This document shows positions 10,189-19,101 of a stretch of DNA of 64,000 bases, in pieces. Every line of letters begins with the position of its first letter. Within the stretch, counting starts at the first letter, position 1. Origin of the DNA: Myxococcales bacterium (GTDB lineage: Bacteria > Myxococcota_A > Polyangia > Haliangiales > Haliangiaceae). The notes under the pieces were generated by a model. That model was given only the letters and a program-made list of their open reading frames with translations. It had not been told where the DNA came from and did not search any database. The position numbers and the translations under genes were made by a program. Location: assembly GCA_028287115.1 (NCBI GenBank), contig JAQBQF010000247.1:1-64000 (forward strand), given 5' to 3'.

Positions 10189-11259
10189 CTACGCGCCGGC
10201 GGGCGGCATCGCGGCGAGCGCTTCGGTCGCCAGCACGACGCGGTTGCGGCCCGCGCGCTTCGCGGCATAGAGCGCCGTGTCGGCCGATCGCACGAGCGCC
10301 TCGGCATCCGTGCCGTCGTCGGGAAACGTCGCGACGCCGAGTGAACCGGTGATCCTGCCGGCTTTCGGCGCGGCGTCGGAGAAGTCGTGCGCGAAGATCC
10401 GCTCGCGGACGCGCTCGGCCACCTTGGCGGCCGTGAACTTCGCGGTATCGACGAGGATGATCGCGAACTCCTCGCCGCCGTAACGAGCGACGACATCGTT
10501 GGCGCGTCGCGTATCCGTGAGCACGCGCGCGAGCTGGCGCAACACCTCGTCGCCCGCCGGATGACCGAACGTATCGTTGAACTGCTTGAAGTGATCGACG
10601 TCGAGCATCAGCAGGGATAACGGCAAGCCGCTGCGCTGGCTGCGCTCGACCTCGAGCGTCAGGCGCTCGTGAAAATGGCGATGGTTGTACAGACCGGTGA
10701 GCCCGTCGGTGACCGCGAGTTGTGCGAGCCGCGTGTTGGCCTCGGCGAGCTCGTGCGTGCGCTCGTGGATCTTCGCTTCGAGCTCGCGGTTCATTTCGAG
10801 CAGCGCCTGATTCTTTGCCGACAGCGAAGCGATCAGCTGCTGATTCTCGTGAGTCAGCCGATACTGGCGCAGGAGATTTTCGACGCCGAGCAAGAGCGCG
10901 GTCTCGTCCCACGGCTTGCCGATGTATTGATTGAGGTGCGCGCGGTTGATCGCCTCGATCACCGCGTCGAGACCGGCCTGGCCGGTCAGCAGGATCTTCG
11001 TCGTCGATGGGAAGCGCCGATCGACGATCTCGAGGAGCTCGACCCCCTTCATGCCGGGCATGATCTGATCGGCGATCACGACCGCGATCGATTCGCCTTC
11101 TCGCGACAGCTCGTCGAACAGGGCGACCGCCTCGTCACCCGACCGCGCGGACAGGATCTGACACTCGTGCCCGAACCGCGCACCCAGCTGGGCGCGCAGC
11201 ACGCGTAGCACGCCCTCCTCGTCGTCGATGCAGACGATGACCTCCTTGCGGTGGCTCAC
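10189..11259 (-). CDS. Response regulator with GGDEF diguanylate cyclase output
   Basis: 356 residues. REC domain at about 1-125 with acidic pair DDEEG, phospho-acceptor in VVIADQIMPGMKG and the conserved Lys in IGKPWDE. A coiled-coil linker (about 135-170) leads into a GGDEF domain with DGLTGLYNHRHF, LDVDHFKQFND and the active-site GGEEF. RAND sits five residues before GGEEF, which is the RxxD inhibitory-site pattern, so product inhibition by c-di-GMP is likely. It should make c-di-GMP when phosphorylated, and it overlaps the histidine kinase gene by 4 bp, making that kinase its probable partner. Confidence 0.95.
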   Translation of the reverse strand: MSHRKEVIVCIDDEEGVLRVLRAQLGARFGHECQILSARSGDEAVALFDELSREGESIAVVIADQIMPGMKGVELLEIVDRRFPSTTKILLTGQAGLDAVIEAINRAHLNQYIGKPWDETALLLGVENLLRQYRLTHENQQLIASLSAKNQALLEMNRELEAKIHERTHELAEANTRLAQLAVTDGLTGLYNHRHFHERLTLEVERSQRSGLPLSLLMLDVDHFKQFNDTFGHPAGDEVLRQLARVLTDTRRANDVVARYGGEEFAIILVDTAKFTAAKVAERVRERIFAHDFSDAAPKAGRITGSLGVATFPDDGTDAEALVRSADTALYAAKRAGRNRVVLATEALAAMPPAGA

Positions 11260-14096
11260 GTCACCTCGGGTCCGCCGGGTCCGCCGGGTCCGGCGGGTGT
11301 CAGCGCGATGGGGACGTGCGGCAAGCGCACTTCAAAACACGTGCGACCTGGCACCGAGGTGCACCTCATCTGGCCGCCGTGCTTCGCGACGATCTGCCGC
11401 GCGATGCCGAGCCCGAGCCCCGTGCCCTCGCCTTTGGGCTTGGTCGTGAAGAACGGCTCGAAGATCCGTGGCAAGACGTCCTCCGGAACACCCGGCCCGT
11501 CATCGATCACGCGCACGACGACCTCCTGCCCTTCGACCGCGGTTTCGATCGCGATCATGCCTTTGCCGGCGAGCGCCTGCTGAGCATTGGAGATCAGATT
11601 CGTCCACACCTGGTTGAGCTCGTCGACGTAGATCGGAACACGGGGCAGCGCGCCGTAGCGTCGTTCGACGACGATATCACGCAGCGCGTGATGCAATAGC
11701 ACGAGCGTGGTCTCGAGCCCCTCGTGCAGATCCGCATCCGTGCGGATCGCCTGCTGGTCGAGGTGCGAATAGCTCTTGAGCGCGCCGACGATGCGCTGGA
11801 TCTGACCGACCGCATGGCGGACCGTCGAGGCGGTGCGGTGCAAGTAGACGTGGTCTGTGAGGGCCGCGATCACAGGGGCGGCGAGCGCGCGGTCGGAGCC
11901 GATCGCAGCGACGAACCGCTGTGCATCTCCGAGCGTCGCGCCTGCATCGGCGAGCTCGGCGGCGAGCGTCAGCGGATCGGGATAACCGTCGAGCACGGTC
12001 GCGAGCTCGCGTGCGGTCTTGCGGACGGTCACGCCGGTCGGCAGCGGCCGTTCCGCGAGCTGCGGCGCCGTGGTCTCCAGAAATTCACTGACTGCGTGCG
12101 CGGCCGCCGGGGCGCGCTGCGCGAGCTCGACGCCGTGGCGCGCGACTCGAACGAGCGCGGCAGCAAGGCCATCGATCGAGCCGCGGATCGCCGCCGAAGG
12201 CGAGTTGATCTCGTGCGCGACACCGGCGACCAAGATGCCGAGGCCGGCCATCCGCTCGGACAGCACGAGCTGCGCCTGGGTCTCGCGCAGATCCGCGAGC
12301 GCGCGCCCGAGCTCGGAGTTGATCGCGGTCAGTTCGGCGGTGCGAAGCCGGACCTTCTTCTCGAGCTCTTCGCTCGCACCGCGCACCTCTTGATAGAGCA
12401 CGGCGTTCTCGACGGCGGCGCCCGCTTGATCGGCGAACGTCGTCAGGAGGTTCAGATCCGCATCGGAGAATTCGCGCGCGTCTTCGGCGCGAACCACCGC
12501 GAGCACGCCGACGACGCGGTTCTTGCGATCGAGCGGCAGCGCGACAAACGGACCGCGCGTTTCGGCCTGCCGTGCCGCCGCGCCATGCTTGGGATCCTTC
12601 CCGGCGGAGACGAGCCGGAGCGGTGTGCGATCGACGCGGACCTGATCTGCGATCGACGTGAGGGCCGTTGCAGCAGCGAGGCCCTCCTCCATCGCGAGCG
12701 CGCTCGACACTTCGGGCCGCCGCGCGCGCGCCGCCGATGCACGGAGCCCGGCGTTGCCCTCGACGAGCCACAACGCGACGAGCTGGACGTCGAAGGTTCG
12801 TGCGACCGCGTCCACGATCTTGCGCGACACCTGATCGAGATCGATCACGGAGGACACCGCGCGTCCGGCATCGTGGAGCGCGACGATCTCGCGCATGCGT
12901 GCGGCGAGCCGGCCCTGGTTGTCCTTGAGCGTCGACGTCATCTGATTGAAAGCGGCCGCCAGATCCGTCAGCTCGTCGCCGCCGGGAATGTCGATTCGAT
13001 GATCGAGATCGCCGCGCGACACCGCGATCGCACCGCGATGGAGCTCCGCGATCGGCGCGCCGAGACGCCGCGACCAGAACAAGGCGAGCACGAACGCGAA
13101 GCCGACCGCGCCGAGCCCGCCGATCACCAGCGAACGGATCGCGAGCGCCTTGGTCGCCGCGAGCGGTCCGCGATCGACCGCGACGGCGACGATGCCGACC
13201 GGATGGTCCTTGCGATCGAGGATCGCGGTCGCGGCGAGCGCGTAATTGCCGGTCGGGACGTCGATGCTGCGGAGCACGCGCCGGTGCAGCGCGGTCGCGC
13301 GGTCTTGCTTGTCGAGCTGCACCGGCTCGGCGCGCCGGCCGAGCTGCGATCGAAACGTCACCGCGAGCTTGCCTTCGAGATCGCCGATCAGCACGTCGGC
13401 AGACAGCGCGCCTTTGATGCCGTCGGCGAAGTCGCCGTCGAGCGGCATCGACAGCACGAGCACGCCGCGTAACGCGAGCCGCGCGTCGACGATCGGCGAG
13501 TACGCCCGCACGATCACGCGTTCGCCGACGGCCGCGAGTGACACGCCGCGACTCCACGACACGCCGGCGAGCACCGTCTGATCATTCGCCGCGACACCGA
13601 CGTCCGCGAACCGTTTCTCGGCACCACCGATCACCCGATCGAACACGAGCGCGCCATTCGCGTCGAGGAGCTGCAGCCGCGATGATGGAACGTGCACGCC
13701 TTCGCGGGAGAGCCAGCTCTCGAGCGTCGACTGCGTACCGTCGATCGCGACGGCGAGGTCGCTGCTCTCCGAGAGCTGGACCGCTTCATCGCCGAGCCGC
13801 TCGACCTGTCGCAAGATCAAGTTGAGGCCGACGGTGAGCTGACGATCGGCGTCTTCGCGAAGGCCCGCCTCGAGGCTCGACAGGATCACGCCCGTTGCGA
13901 TCGAAGCCACGATCACGACGGGCACGAGCGCGGCGAACACCATCGCGACGACGAGCTTCGGGCGCAGCTTCAGCCGGAGCGGCGGTGGCGGTGCCTGCGG
14001 GGTCACGGGGCGCGGTGGGAGCCGAAACATGCTGCTCGTGATCCGGCGAATCGATCCGGTGCCACGGCCCGGCGTGGGGGTACGCTCGTCCGTCAT
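11256..14096 (-). CDS. Membrane sensor histidine kinase (extracytoplasmic sensor, HAMP, GAF, HisKA/HATPase)
   Basis: 946 residues from an ATG overlapping the upstream stop as ATGA. Parts in order: cytoplasmic tail, TM1 near 55-80 (VVAMVFAALVPVVIVASIATG), a large extracytoplasmic sensor of about 240 residues, TM2 near 325-345, HAMP, a GAF-like domain about 450-590, a coiled coil, the phosphoacceptor motif VAHEINSPSAAIRG, then an ATPase domain with LISNAQQALAGKG, DDGPGVPEDV, FEPFFTTKPKGEGTGLGL. A long helical insert separates the phosphoacceptor His from the ATPase. The C-terminus ends in short Gly/Pro repeats. Neighbours on both sides overlap it by 4 bp: a solute-binding lipoprotein and a diguanylate cyclase response regulator. 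Confidence 0.93.
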   Translation of the reverse strand: MTDERTPTPGRGTGSIRRITSSMFRLPPRPVTPQAPPPPLRLKLRPKLVVAMVFAALVPVVIVASIATGVILSSLEAGLREDADRQLTVGLNLILRQVERLGDEAVQLSESSDLAVAIDGTQSTLESWLSREGVHVPSSRLQLLDANGALVFDRVIGGAEKRFADVGVAANDQTVLAGVSWSRGVSLAAVGERVIVRAYSPIVDARLALRGVLVLSMPLDGDFADGIKGALSADVLIGDLEGKLAVTFRSQLGRRAEPVQLDKQDRATALHRRVLRSIDVPTGNYALAATAILDRKDHPVGIVAVAVDRGPLAATKALAIRSLVIGGLGAVGFAFVLALFWSRRLGAPIAELHRGAIAVSRGDLDHRIDIPGGDELTDLAAAFNQMTSTLKDNQGRLAARMREIVALHDAGRAVSSVIDLDQVSRKIVDAVARTFDVQLVALWLVEGNAGLRASAARARRPEVSSALAMEEGLAAATALTSIADQVRVDRTPLRLVSAGKDPKHGAAARQAETRGPFVALPLDRKNRVVGVLAVVRAEDAREFSDADLNLLTTFADQAGAAVENAVLYQEVRGASEELEKKVRLRTAELTAINSELGRALADLRETQAQLVLSERMAGLGILVAGVAHEINSPSAAIRGSIDGLAAALVRVARHGVELAQRAPAAAHAVSEFLETTAPQLAERPLPTGVTVRKTARELATVLDGYPDPLTLAAELADAGATLGDAQRFVAAIGSDRALAAPVIAALTDHVYLHRTASTVRHAVGQIQRIVGALKSYSHLDQQAIRTDADLHEGLETTLVLLHHALRDIVVERRYGALPRVPIYVDELNQVWTNLISNAQQALAGKGMIAIETAVEGQEVVVRVIDDGPGVPEDVLPRIFEPFFTTKPKGEGTGLGLGIARQIVAKHGGQMRCTSVPGRTCFEVRLPHVPIALTPAGPGGPGGPEVT

Positions 14097-15682
14097 CGCT
14101 TCGGCGACTCCGCGTGGCGGATCAGCGAATACACCGGGTGCCCGGTCGGCGTGAGCACGACGCCCTCGAGCAACGCGCGCCCTGCGACGACGAGCTCCGA
14201 GTGGGCGAGCGGAATCCACGGCGCATCGGCCGCGATCTGATCTTGAACGGTCGCGTAGAGCGCGCTGCGCGTGGCGACGTCGGTCGCGCCTTGCGCCTCG
14301 ATCAGCAGCTTGTCCACGCCCGCGTCTTTGTAGAACGCGACGTTCTGCGCCGTCCCGACGGTCGCGTTATCCGAATCGAACAGCACGTACAGGAAGTTAT
14401 CCGGATCACCGGTATCGCCGATCCAACCGAACACGCACAGGTCGTGCTCTCCGGCTTGGACCGACGCTCGGTGCATCGCGTACGGCTGCGTGACCAGCTC
14501 CGTGTGAAGACCGATCTGTTCGAGCGCCGCCTTGAGAAATCCCGCGACGCGTTCGGGCTGCGGCAGATACGGCCGCGGTGTCGACGGCGCGTAGAGCTTG
14601 TAGACGCGATTCAGATCGAGCTTGCCGTCCGCGACGACCTCGGCAAGGAGCCGGCGCGCCGCCGCCGGATCGTACCCGTAGCGCAGCGCGGGCTCGTGAT
14701 AGCCCCATTGTGTCGTCGGCAGCGGGCCATCTGCCGGGACGGCGCGACCCTGGTAGCCGAGCTTGACGATCGGCTCCTTGTTGATCGCGAAGTTCGCGGC
14801 GCGCCTGACCCGCACGTCATCGAACGGCGGATGTTGCGTGTTGAACGCGAGATAGCTGACGTCATTGCCCGACGTGTGGTGCAGCACGAGATCGGGATGG
14901 AGCTCGACGAACGGCTGCTCGTCTGGAAGGATCGCGGTCGCGAGGTCGACCGACCCCGACTCGAGATCGATCAGCCGCTGGCGTGCGTCGACGACCACCT
15001 GGAACACGATCCGATCGAGCGCGGGCGCCGGGCCCCAGTAACCGGCCCAGCGGTGGACGACGACCTGCTCGCCCTTGTTCCATTGCTCGAACGCGAACGG
15101 ACCGGTGCCGACCGGATGATCCGCGAACGCGGCGCCCCACCTGTTGACCGCCTCGGGCGACACCATCGGGTACATCGCGAGATCGCCGAGCAGGGGTGCG
15201 TACGCGCGCGCCGTGTGGATCTCGACGGTCAACTGATCGACGGCGATCACGCGCTGCACGTCTTTGAGCAGCGTCCGCCAGTAGCTCGCGTTCTTGAGAT
15301 AGTGCGGATGTTTCGGATCGAGCAATCTCTCGAACGAATAGACGACCGCGCTCGCGACCAGCGGCGTCTGATCGTGAAACTGGACGTTGTCGCGGAGGTG
15401 AAACGTCCAGGTCCGGCCGTCGTTCGAAACCTCCCACGAGGTCGCGAGGCGCGGCTCGATGTCGGTCGTCCCCGGCTTCCAGCCGACGAGGCCCTCGAAC
15501 AACAGTTCGCCGACCTCGATCGACTCGCTATCGGTGACGCGCACCGGGTCGAGGGAGATCACGTCCGCGGCCTGCGCGACGACGAGCGCTCCCGGATCGC
15601 GGCCGCGATGATGGGTCTCGCGTCCCGCGTCGCACCCGGTGATCGCGAGGACCGCGACGGTAGCTAGCCTGAGTGTGCCCAT
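14093..15682 (-). CDS. Peptide/oligopeptide-type solute-binding lipoprotein (SBP_bac_5)
   Basis: 529 residues; signal with lipobox AVLAITGC, so it is lipidated. The sequence follows DppA/OppA-type binding proteins: ISLDPVRVTDSESIEVGELLFEGLV, WTFHLRDNVQFHD, YSFERLLDP, VGTGPFAFEQW, and FDDVRVRRAANFAINKEPIV. No permease or ATPase gene accompanies it. Instead it is the first gene of a unit whose next genes, overlapping by 4 bp each, are a histidine kinase and a GGDEF response regulator. I infer that it may act as a ligand-binding input for that kinase rather than for transport. Confidence 0.92.
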   Translation of the reverse strand: MGTLRLATVAVLAITGCDAGRETHHRGRDPGALVVAQAADVISLDPVRVTDSESIEVGELLFEGLVGWKPGTTDIEPRLATSWEVSNDGRTWTFHLRDNVQFHDQTPLVASAVVYSFERLLDPKHPHYLKNASYWRTLLKDVQRVIAVDQLTVEIHTARAYAPLLGDLAMYPMVSPEAVNRWGAAFADHPVGTGPFAFEQWNKGEQVVVHRWAGYWGPAPALDRIVFQVVVDARQRLIDLESGSVDLATAILPDEQPFVELHPDLVLHHTSGNDVSYLAFNTQHPPFDDVRVRRAANFAINKEPIVKLGYQGRAVPADGPLPTTQWGYHEPALRYGYDPAAARRLLAEVVADGKLDLNRVYKLYAPSTPRPYLPQPERVAGFLKAALEQIGLHTELVTQPYAMHRASVQAGEHDLCVFGWIGDTGDPDNFLYVLFDSDNATVGTAQNVAFYKDAGVDKLLIEAQGATDVATRSALYATVQDQIAADAPWIPLAHSELVVAGRALLEGVVLTPTGHPVYSLIRHAESPKR

Positions 15683-15878
15683 TGGCTAGTTGGTCATCCC
15701 ATGCTGTCACCGAGAGTATTCGCCCTGACCCTCATTGCATCCGCACACTAACACTCAAGACCTCGCCTCGCGACCTCGTTGATGCGCAGCTGCCGGGGCG
15801 GATTGACTCTCGGCTTTCGCTGACTTAGCGTGCCGGAGCTGCGGCTTCCAGCCGTGGACCATCGAAGGGGACTTGCAC

Positions 15879-17138
15879 ATGCGTCGCTCACATTTCCGGC
15901 TCGGTTGTCTCGTGATCGCGCTGGCGGGCTGTGGTGAAAGACCGCCGATCCAGCACACGGCCGCCAAGACGACGGCGAACATTCTCTCGCTCGCCCAACC
16001 ATCGCTCCAGCAAGAGTCGGATTACGAGCTCGCGTCGCGTGCGGTTCCCGGCGCGCTCAAGACGATCGAGGGCTTCTACATCGCCGACGATAATCCGAAG
16101 CTCCGCGCGATTCTCACCGAGGGCTACTGCCAGTACGCGACCGCCTTCGTCGAAGATGAGTGGGAGGTCGCGAAGTTCGCGAAGAAGCTAGACGACGCCG
16201 AGTACCACAACGCCCGCGCGACCAAGATGTTCACGCGCTGCATGAACTACGCGCTGATGGACCTCGGCGCGGATTGGGAAGCGGATGTCCTCGGGCCGCC
16301 GAAGACCACGCTCGTCGACCTCAACAACGCCAGCGAACCGCAGCTCGCCGCGGTGCCGGGCGTCGGCGCCGCGCTCGCGACGACGATCCTCGCGGGTCGT
16401 CCTTATGCCACGAAGGACGAGCTGGCCTCTAAGAAGGTCGTCTCGCCCGCGGTCTACGACACCATCAAGAACCTCGTCGTCGCCGATCTCCGCGGTACCG
16501 CCGCCGTGGCCGCACGGCGCATCCTCAACACGACGATCAAGCATCGCGCCGAGCTGATGTGGACGGGCCTCGCGCTCGGCGGCATCATCAATCACAACCT
16601 GACGAACGTCGACATGATCTCGTTTCTCTCGACGGTGAAGCTGATCGTCAGCCGCGTGATCGAGATCGATACGGGCTTGCCCGCGTGTACGCCGACCACC
16701 ACGACCGCTTGTATCGACACGAGCCTCGGGACCGTCCAGCACGGCACGATGCCCGACGTCACCAAGGTGTGCCCATCTGAATCTGACCGGGACGCGCGCA
16801 ATGAGCGTTCCGCGTGCCTCGTCCACCTCGCGCTGCCGCACATCGCGTTCGGCATGATCCTCAGCGGTCAGGGCAAAGCGTTCGGCGGCGATCCCGAGCA
16901 CGCGGCGGAACACTTCGACGCCGCATTCAAGATCACCGGCGACCGCATGCAGCTCGCGCAGGTCTTGAAGGCCTATCGCGTGGGCCTCCAGACCAACGAT
17001 CGCAAGGTGTTTCATGACGGGCTCGCCAAGGTCCTCGCGAGCGATCCCGCAGTCTGGCCGGAGCAACGCCTCGCGAACGAGGTTGCTCACCGCCGGGCGC
17101 GCCGCTACCTGTCGCACGAGAAGGATCTATTTCAGTAA
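15879..17138 (+). CDS. TRAP transporter T-component (TatT-like) lipoprotein with helix-hairpin-helix insert
   Basis: 419 residues from an ATG 9 nt after AAGGGG. Lipobox LVIALAGC. The N- and C-terminal parts match the helical TRAP-associated T-component family (Treponema TatT): YCQYATAFVEDEW early, and HIAFGMILSGQGKAFGGDPEHA, then AVWPEQRLANEVAHRRARRYL and DLF at the end. Between them, about residues 143-201, lies a ComEA-type helix-hairpin-helix unit (LVDLNNASEPQLAAVPGVGAA), which I do not know from this family. Followed by dctP, dctQ and dctM. In Treponema the T-protein is a trimeric periplasmic partner of the P-protein. Confidence 0.85.
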   Translation: MRRSHFRLGCLVIALAGCGERPPIQHTAAKTTANILSLAQPSLQQESDYELASRAVPGALKTIEGFYIADDNPKLRAILTEGYCQYATAFVEDEWEVAKFAKKLDDAEYHNARATKMFTRCMNYALMDLGADWEADVLGPPKTTLVDLNNASEPQLAAVPGVGAALATTILAGRPYATKDELASKKVVSPAVYDTIKNLVVADLRGTAAVAARRILNTTIKHRAELMWTGLALGGIINHNLTNVDMISFLSTVKLIVSRVIEIDTGLPACTPTTTTACIDTSLGTVQHGTMPDVTKVCPSESDRDARNERSACLVHLALPHIAFGMILSGQGKAFGGDPEHAAEHFDAAFKITGDRMQLAQVLKAYRVGLQTNDRKVFHDGLAKVLASDPAVWPEQRLANEVAHRRARRYLSHEKDLFQ

Positions 17139-17195
17139 TCGGTCTGCTGAATAAGCCCCGCTGGCTGCCGTCTTACCTCAAGGAGATCTTCCCAC

Positions 17196-18278
17196 ATGAC
17201 CATGTCCAAGTTGCTACTAGGTGCCGTCACCGCGCTCGCGGTCTATCTCCCCTTCGGGAGGCCCGCCCACGCCGACCCCGTCGAGCTGCGGCTCGCGACG
17301 CTCGCACCATCCGGTAGCCCGTGGATGGAAGTCCTCAACAAGGCGCAGGGCGAGATCGCGACCAAGACGAGCAGCCGCGTCACGCTCAAGTACTTCGAGG
17401 GTGGCCAGCAAGGCGACGAGCGCGACTTCGTCCGCAAGATCAAGCTCGGCCAGCTCGACGGCGCGGCCGTCACCTCGATCGGCCTCGCGATGATCGACGA
17501 ATCGATTCGCGTGCTCGAGCTGCCGATGATGTTCAGCACGGCCGAGGAGATGGACTACGTCGCCGACAAGATGTGGCCCTACTTCCAGAAGAAGTTCGAG
17601 AAGAAGGGCTTCAAGCTCAACGATCGCGGCGAGGTCGGCTGGATCTACTTCCTGTCGAAGTCGAAGGTCGAGTCGCTGAAGGACCTCAAGGGTCTCAAGC
17701 TGTGGCAGTGGGGCGACGACCAGCTCGTCGGTGCGATGTTCAAGAAGCTGTCGCTCAACGGCGTTCCGCTCGGCGTCCCGGAGGTCGATGCCGGCCTGAC
17801 CTCTGGAAAGATCGACGCGTGCTACGGCTCGCCCGTCGCGGCCGTCGCGCTCCAGTGGTACTCGAAGATCAAGTACATGACGTCGATGCCGATGTCGTTC
17901 GCGATCGGCGCGACGGTCGTTTCGCTCGAGAGCCTCAAGAAGCTCTCGGCCGAAGACCAAAAGTCGATCGAAGAGATCGGCAAGGCGAGCGCGAAGAAGC
18001 TCCGCAAGGTCATTCGCAAGGCGAACGACGACGCCAAGGGCACGATGCAGCGCAAGGGCATCACGGTCATCCAGACCCCACCCGCGATGGTCTCGGACTT
18101 CACGACGCAATCGCAGGACATCTGGAAAGACCTGATCGGCAAGATCTACTCGAAGGAAGAGCTCGACATGGTGCTCAAGTACCGTGACGAGTACCGCGCG
18201 AAGCACAAGCCGGCGGATGCAGCACCGGCGGCGGCTCCCGCTCCGGCCGCGCCGGCAGCGGCGCCCGCGAAGAAGTAG
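17196..18278 (+). CDS. dctP: TRAP transporter solute-binding protein DctP
   Basis: 360 residues; ATG is preceded by AAGGAG 10 nt upstream. Sec signal peptide ending near PAHADP. The mature protein has the DctP-family pattern: LRLATLAPSGSPWMEVLNK, KIKLGQLDGAAVTSIG, LKDLKGLKLW, the conserved Arg region replaced by QWGDD, and IDACYGSPVAAVAL. It ends with an Ala/Pro/Lys-rich tail of about 30 residues. It would deliver a small solute to DctQM. The presence of the T-component puts it in the P(T)-type group, for which hydrophobic ligands have been proposed in Treponema. Confidence 0.93.
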   Translation: MTMSKLLLGAVTALAVYLPFGRPAHADPVELRLATLAPSGSPWMEVLNKAQGEIATKTSSRVTLKYFEGGQQGDERDFVRKIKLGQLDGAAVTSIGLAMIDESIRVLELPMMFSTAEEMDYVADKMWPYFQKKFEKKGFKLNDRGEVGWIYFLSKSKVESLKDLKGLKLWQWGDDQLVGAMFKKLSLNGVPLGVPEVDAGLTSGKIDACYGSPVAAVALQWYSKIKYMTSMPMSFAIGATVVSLESLKKLSAEDQKSIEEIGKASAKKLRKVIRKANDDAKGTMQRKGITVIQTPPAMVSDFTTQSQDIWKDLIGKIYSKEELDMVLKYRDEYRAKHKPADAAPAAAPAPAAPAAAPAKK

Positions 18279-18298
18279 CAAGTTCCTGGGCGGCAAAG

Positions 18299-18333
18299 CG
18301 GCGGCTGCAATCGGCGGCCGCCGTTTTCGTTTT
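18299..18333 (+). terminator. Rho-independent terminator/attenuator between dctP and dctQ
   Basis: A 9-bp stem pairs CGGCGGCTG (18299-18307) with CGGCCGCCG (18315-18323), with one G-T pair and a 7-nt loop. TTTTCGTTTT follows directly. It lies just after the dctP stop. It would lower dctQM transcription relative to the binding protein, as expected from the need for excess binding protein. Confidence 0.7.
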
Positions 18334-18379
18334 CGGCGTTTTGAGCTGCGTTCGATTGATAGCGGGGCGATCTGACGCC

Positions 18380-18385
18380 TACCAT
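18380..18385 (+). promoter_or_regulatory. -10-like box for dctQ, leaderless start
   Basis: TACCAT ends exactly 6 nt before the GTG of dctQ, and no Shine-Dalgarno sequence is present. It follows the dctP terminator, so dctQM may have its own promoter. The same geometry recurs at many unit-starting genes in the window. No convincing -35 box was found. Confidence 0.45.
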
Positions 18386-18391
18386 CCGTGC

Positions 18392-19099
18392 GTGACCGAG
18401 CCTGTGGATGGGTCCGAGAAACGGGATGATGCGGCGCCGATCGCGGCCGTCGAGGTCCCACCGACGCGCAAGCACGACGCGCTCCCCGTGGAGCCGCCGG
18501 CACGCGAGAGCAACCTCAACATCGCGATCGAACCGGCGCGGTTTCCCGACGACGGCGCGCTCGCGCAGCTCGTTCGCAAGGTCGATCATGGGTTCGGCGC
18601 GGCCGAGCAAGCGGTGCTGTTCGCGTTGCTCGCCACAGTCGTGCTCACCGCGGCCAGCGCAGCGATCTCCGACAAGGTCCTGCACGACCAGCTCGGGCGA
18701 TGGTGGTTCGCCGTGGTTCGCGGCGGGACGTTCTCGATCGCGATGCTCGGCGCGGTCTTCGCGACGCATCAACAGCGGCATTTGGCGATGGATCTGATCT
18801 CGCGCCGGCTCACGCCGCGCGGCCGCCTCATGCTCGGCATCGCGCTCAAGCTGTTCACGGTCTACATCGCCTACTTGCTCTACACGGCGGGCATGCACCA
18901 GCGCGAGACGATCGGCAGCAGCGGCGAGAGCCTGACGCTTCCGGGGCTCGGCTGGCACATCAGCGATCGCGACATCGTCACGATCTTGCCGCTTGGGGCC
19001 GCGCTGATCGCGTTCCATTCGCTGCTCCACATCTTGATCGACGTCGAGTACCTCGTGCGCGGCAAGCTGCCGCCCGAGAAGCAAAGGTCGGGGCACTAG
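18392..19099 (+). CDS. dctQ: TRAP transporter small membrane subunit DctQ
   Basis: 235 residues from GTG. A hydrophilic cytoplasmic tail of about 60 residues precedes four membrane helices (AEQAVLFALLATVVLTAA, GGTFSIAMLGAVFA, LMLGIALKLFTVYIAYLLY, IVTILPLGAALIAFHSLLHIL), the usual DctQ number; the family is usually about 160-180 residues, so the N-terminal tail is extra. Conserved features include the THQQRHLAMDLI stretch between helices. Two bases separate it from dctM. Start chosen by the TACCAT box at 18380; an earlier start at 18341 is possible. Confidence 0.88.
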   Translation: MTEPVDGSEKRDDAAPIAAVEVPPTRKHDALPVEPPARESNLNIAIEPARFPDDGALAQLVRKVDHGFGAAEQAVLFALLATVVLTAASAAISDKVLHDQLGRWWFAVVRGGTFSIAMLGAVFATHQQRHLAMDLISRRLTPRGRLMLGIALKLFTVYIAYLLYTAGMHQRETIGSSGESLTLPGLGWHISDRDIVTILPLGAALIAFHSLLHILIDVEYLVRGKLPPEKQRSGH

Positions 19100-19101
19100 T
19101 C

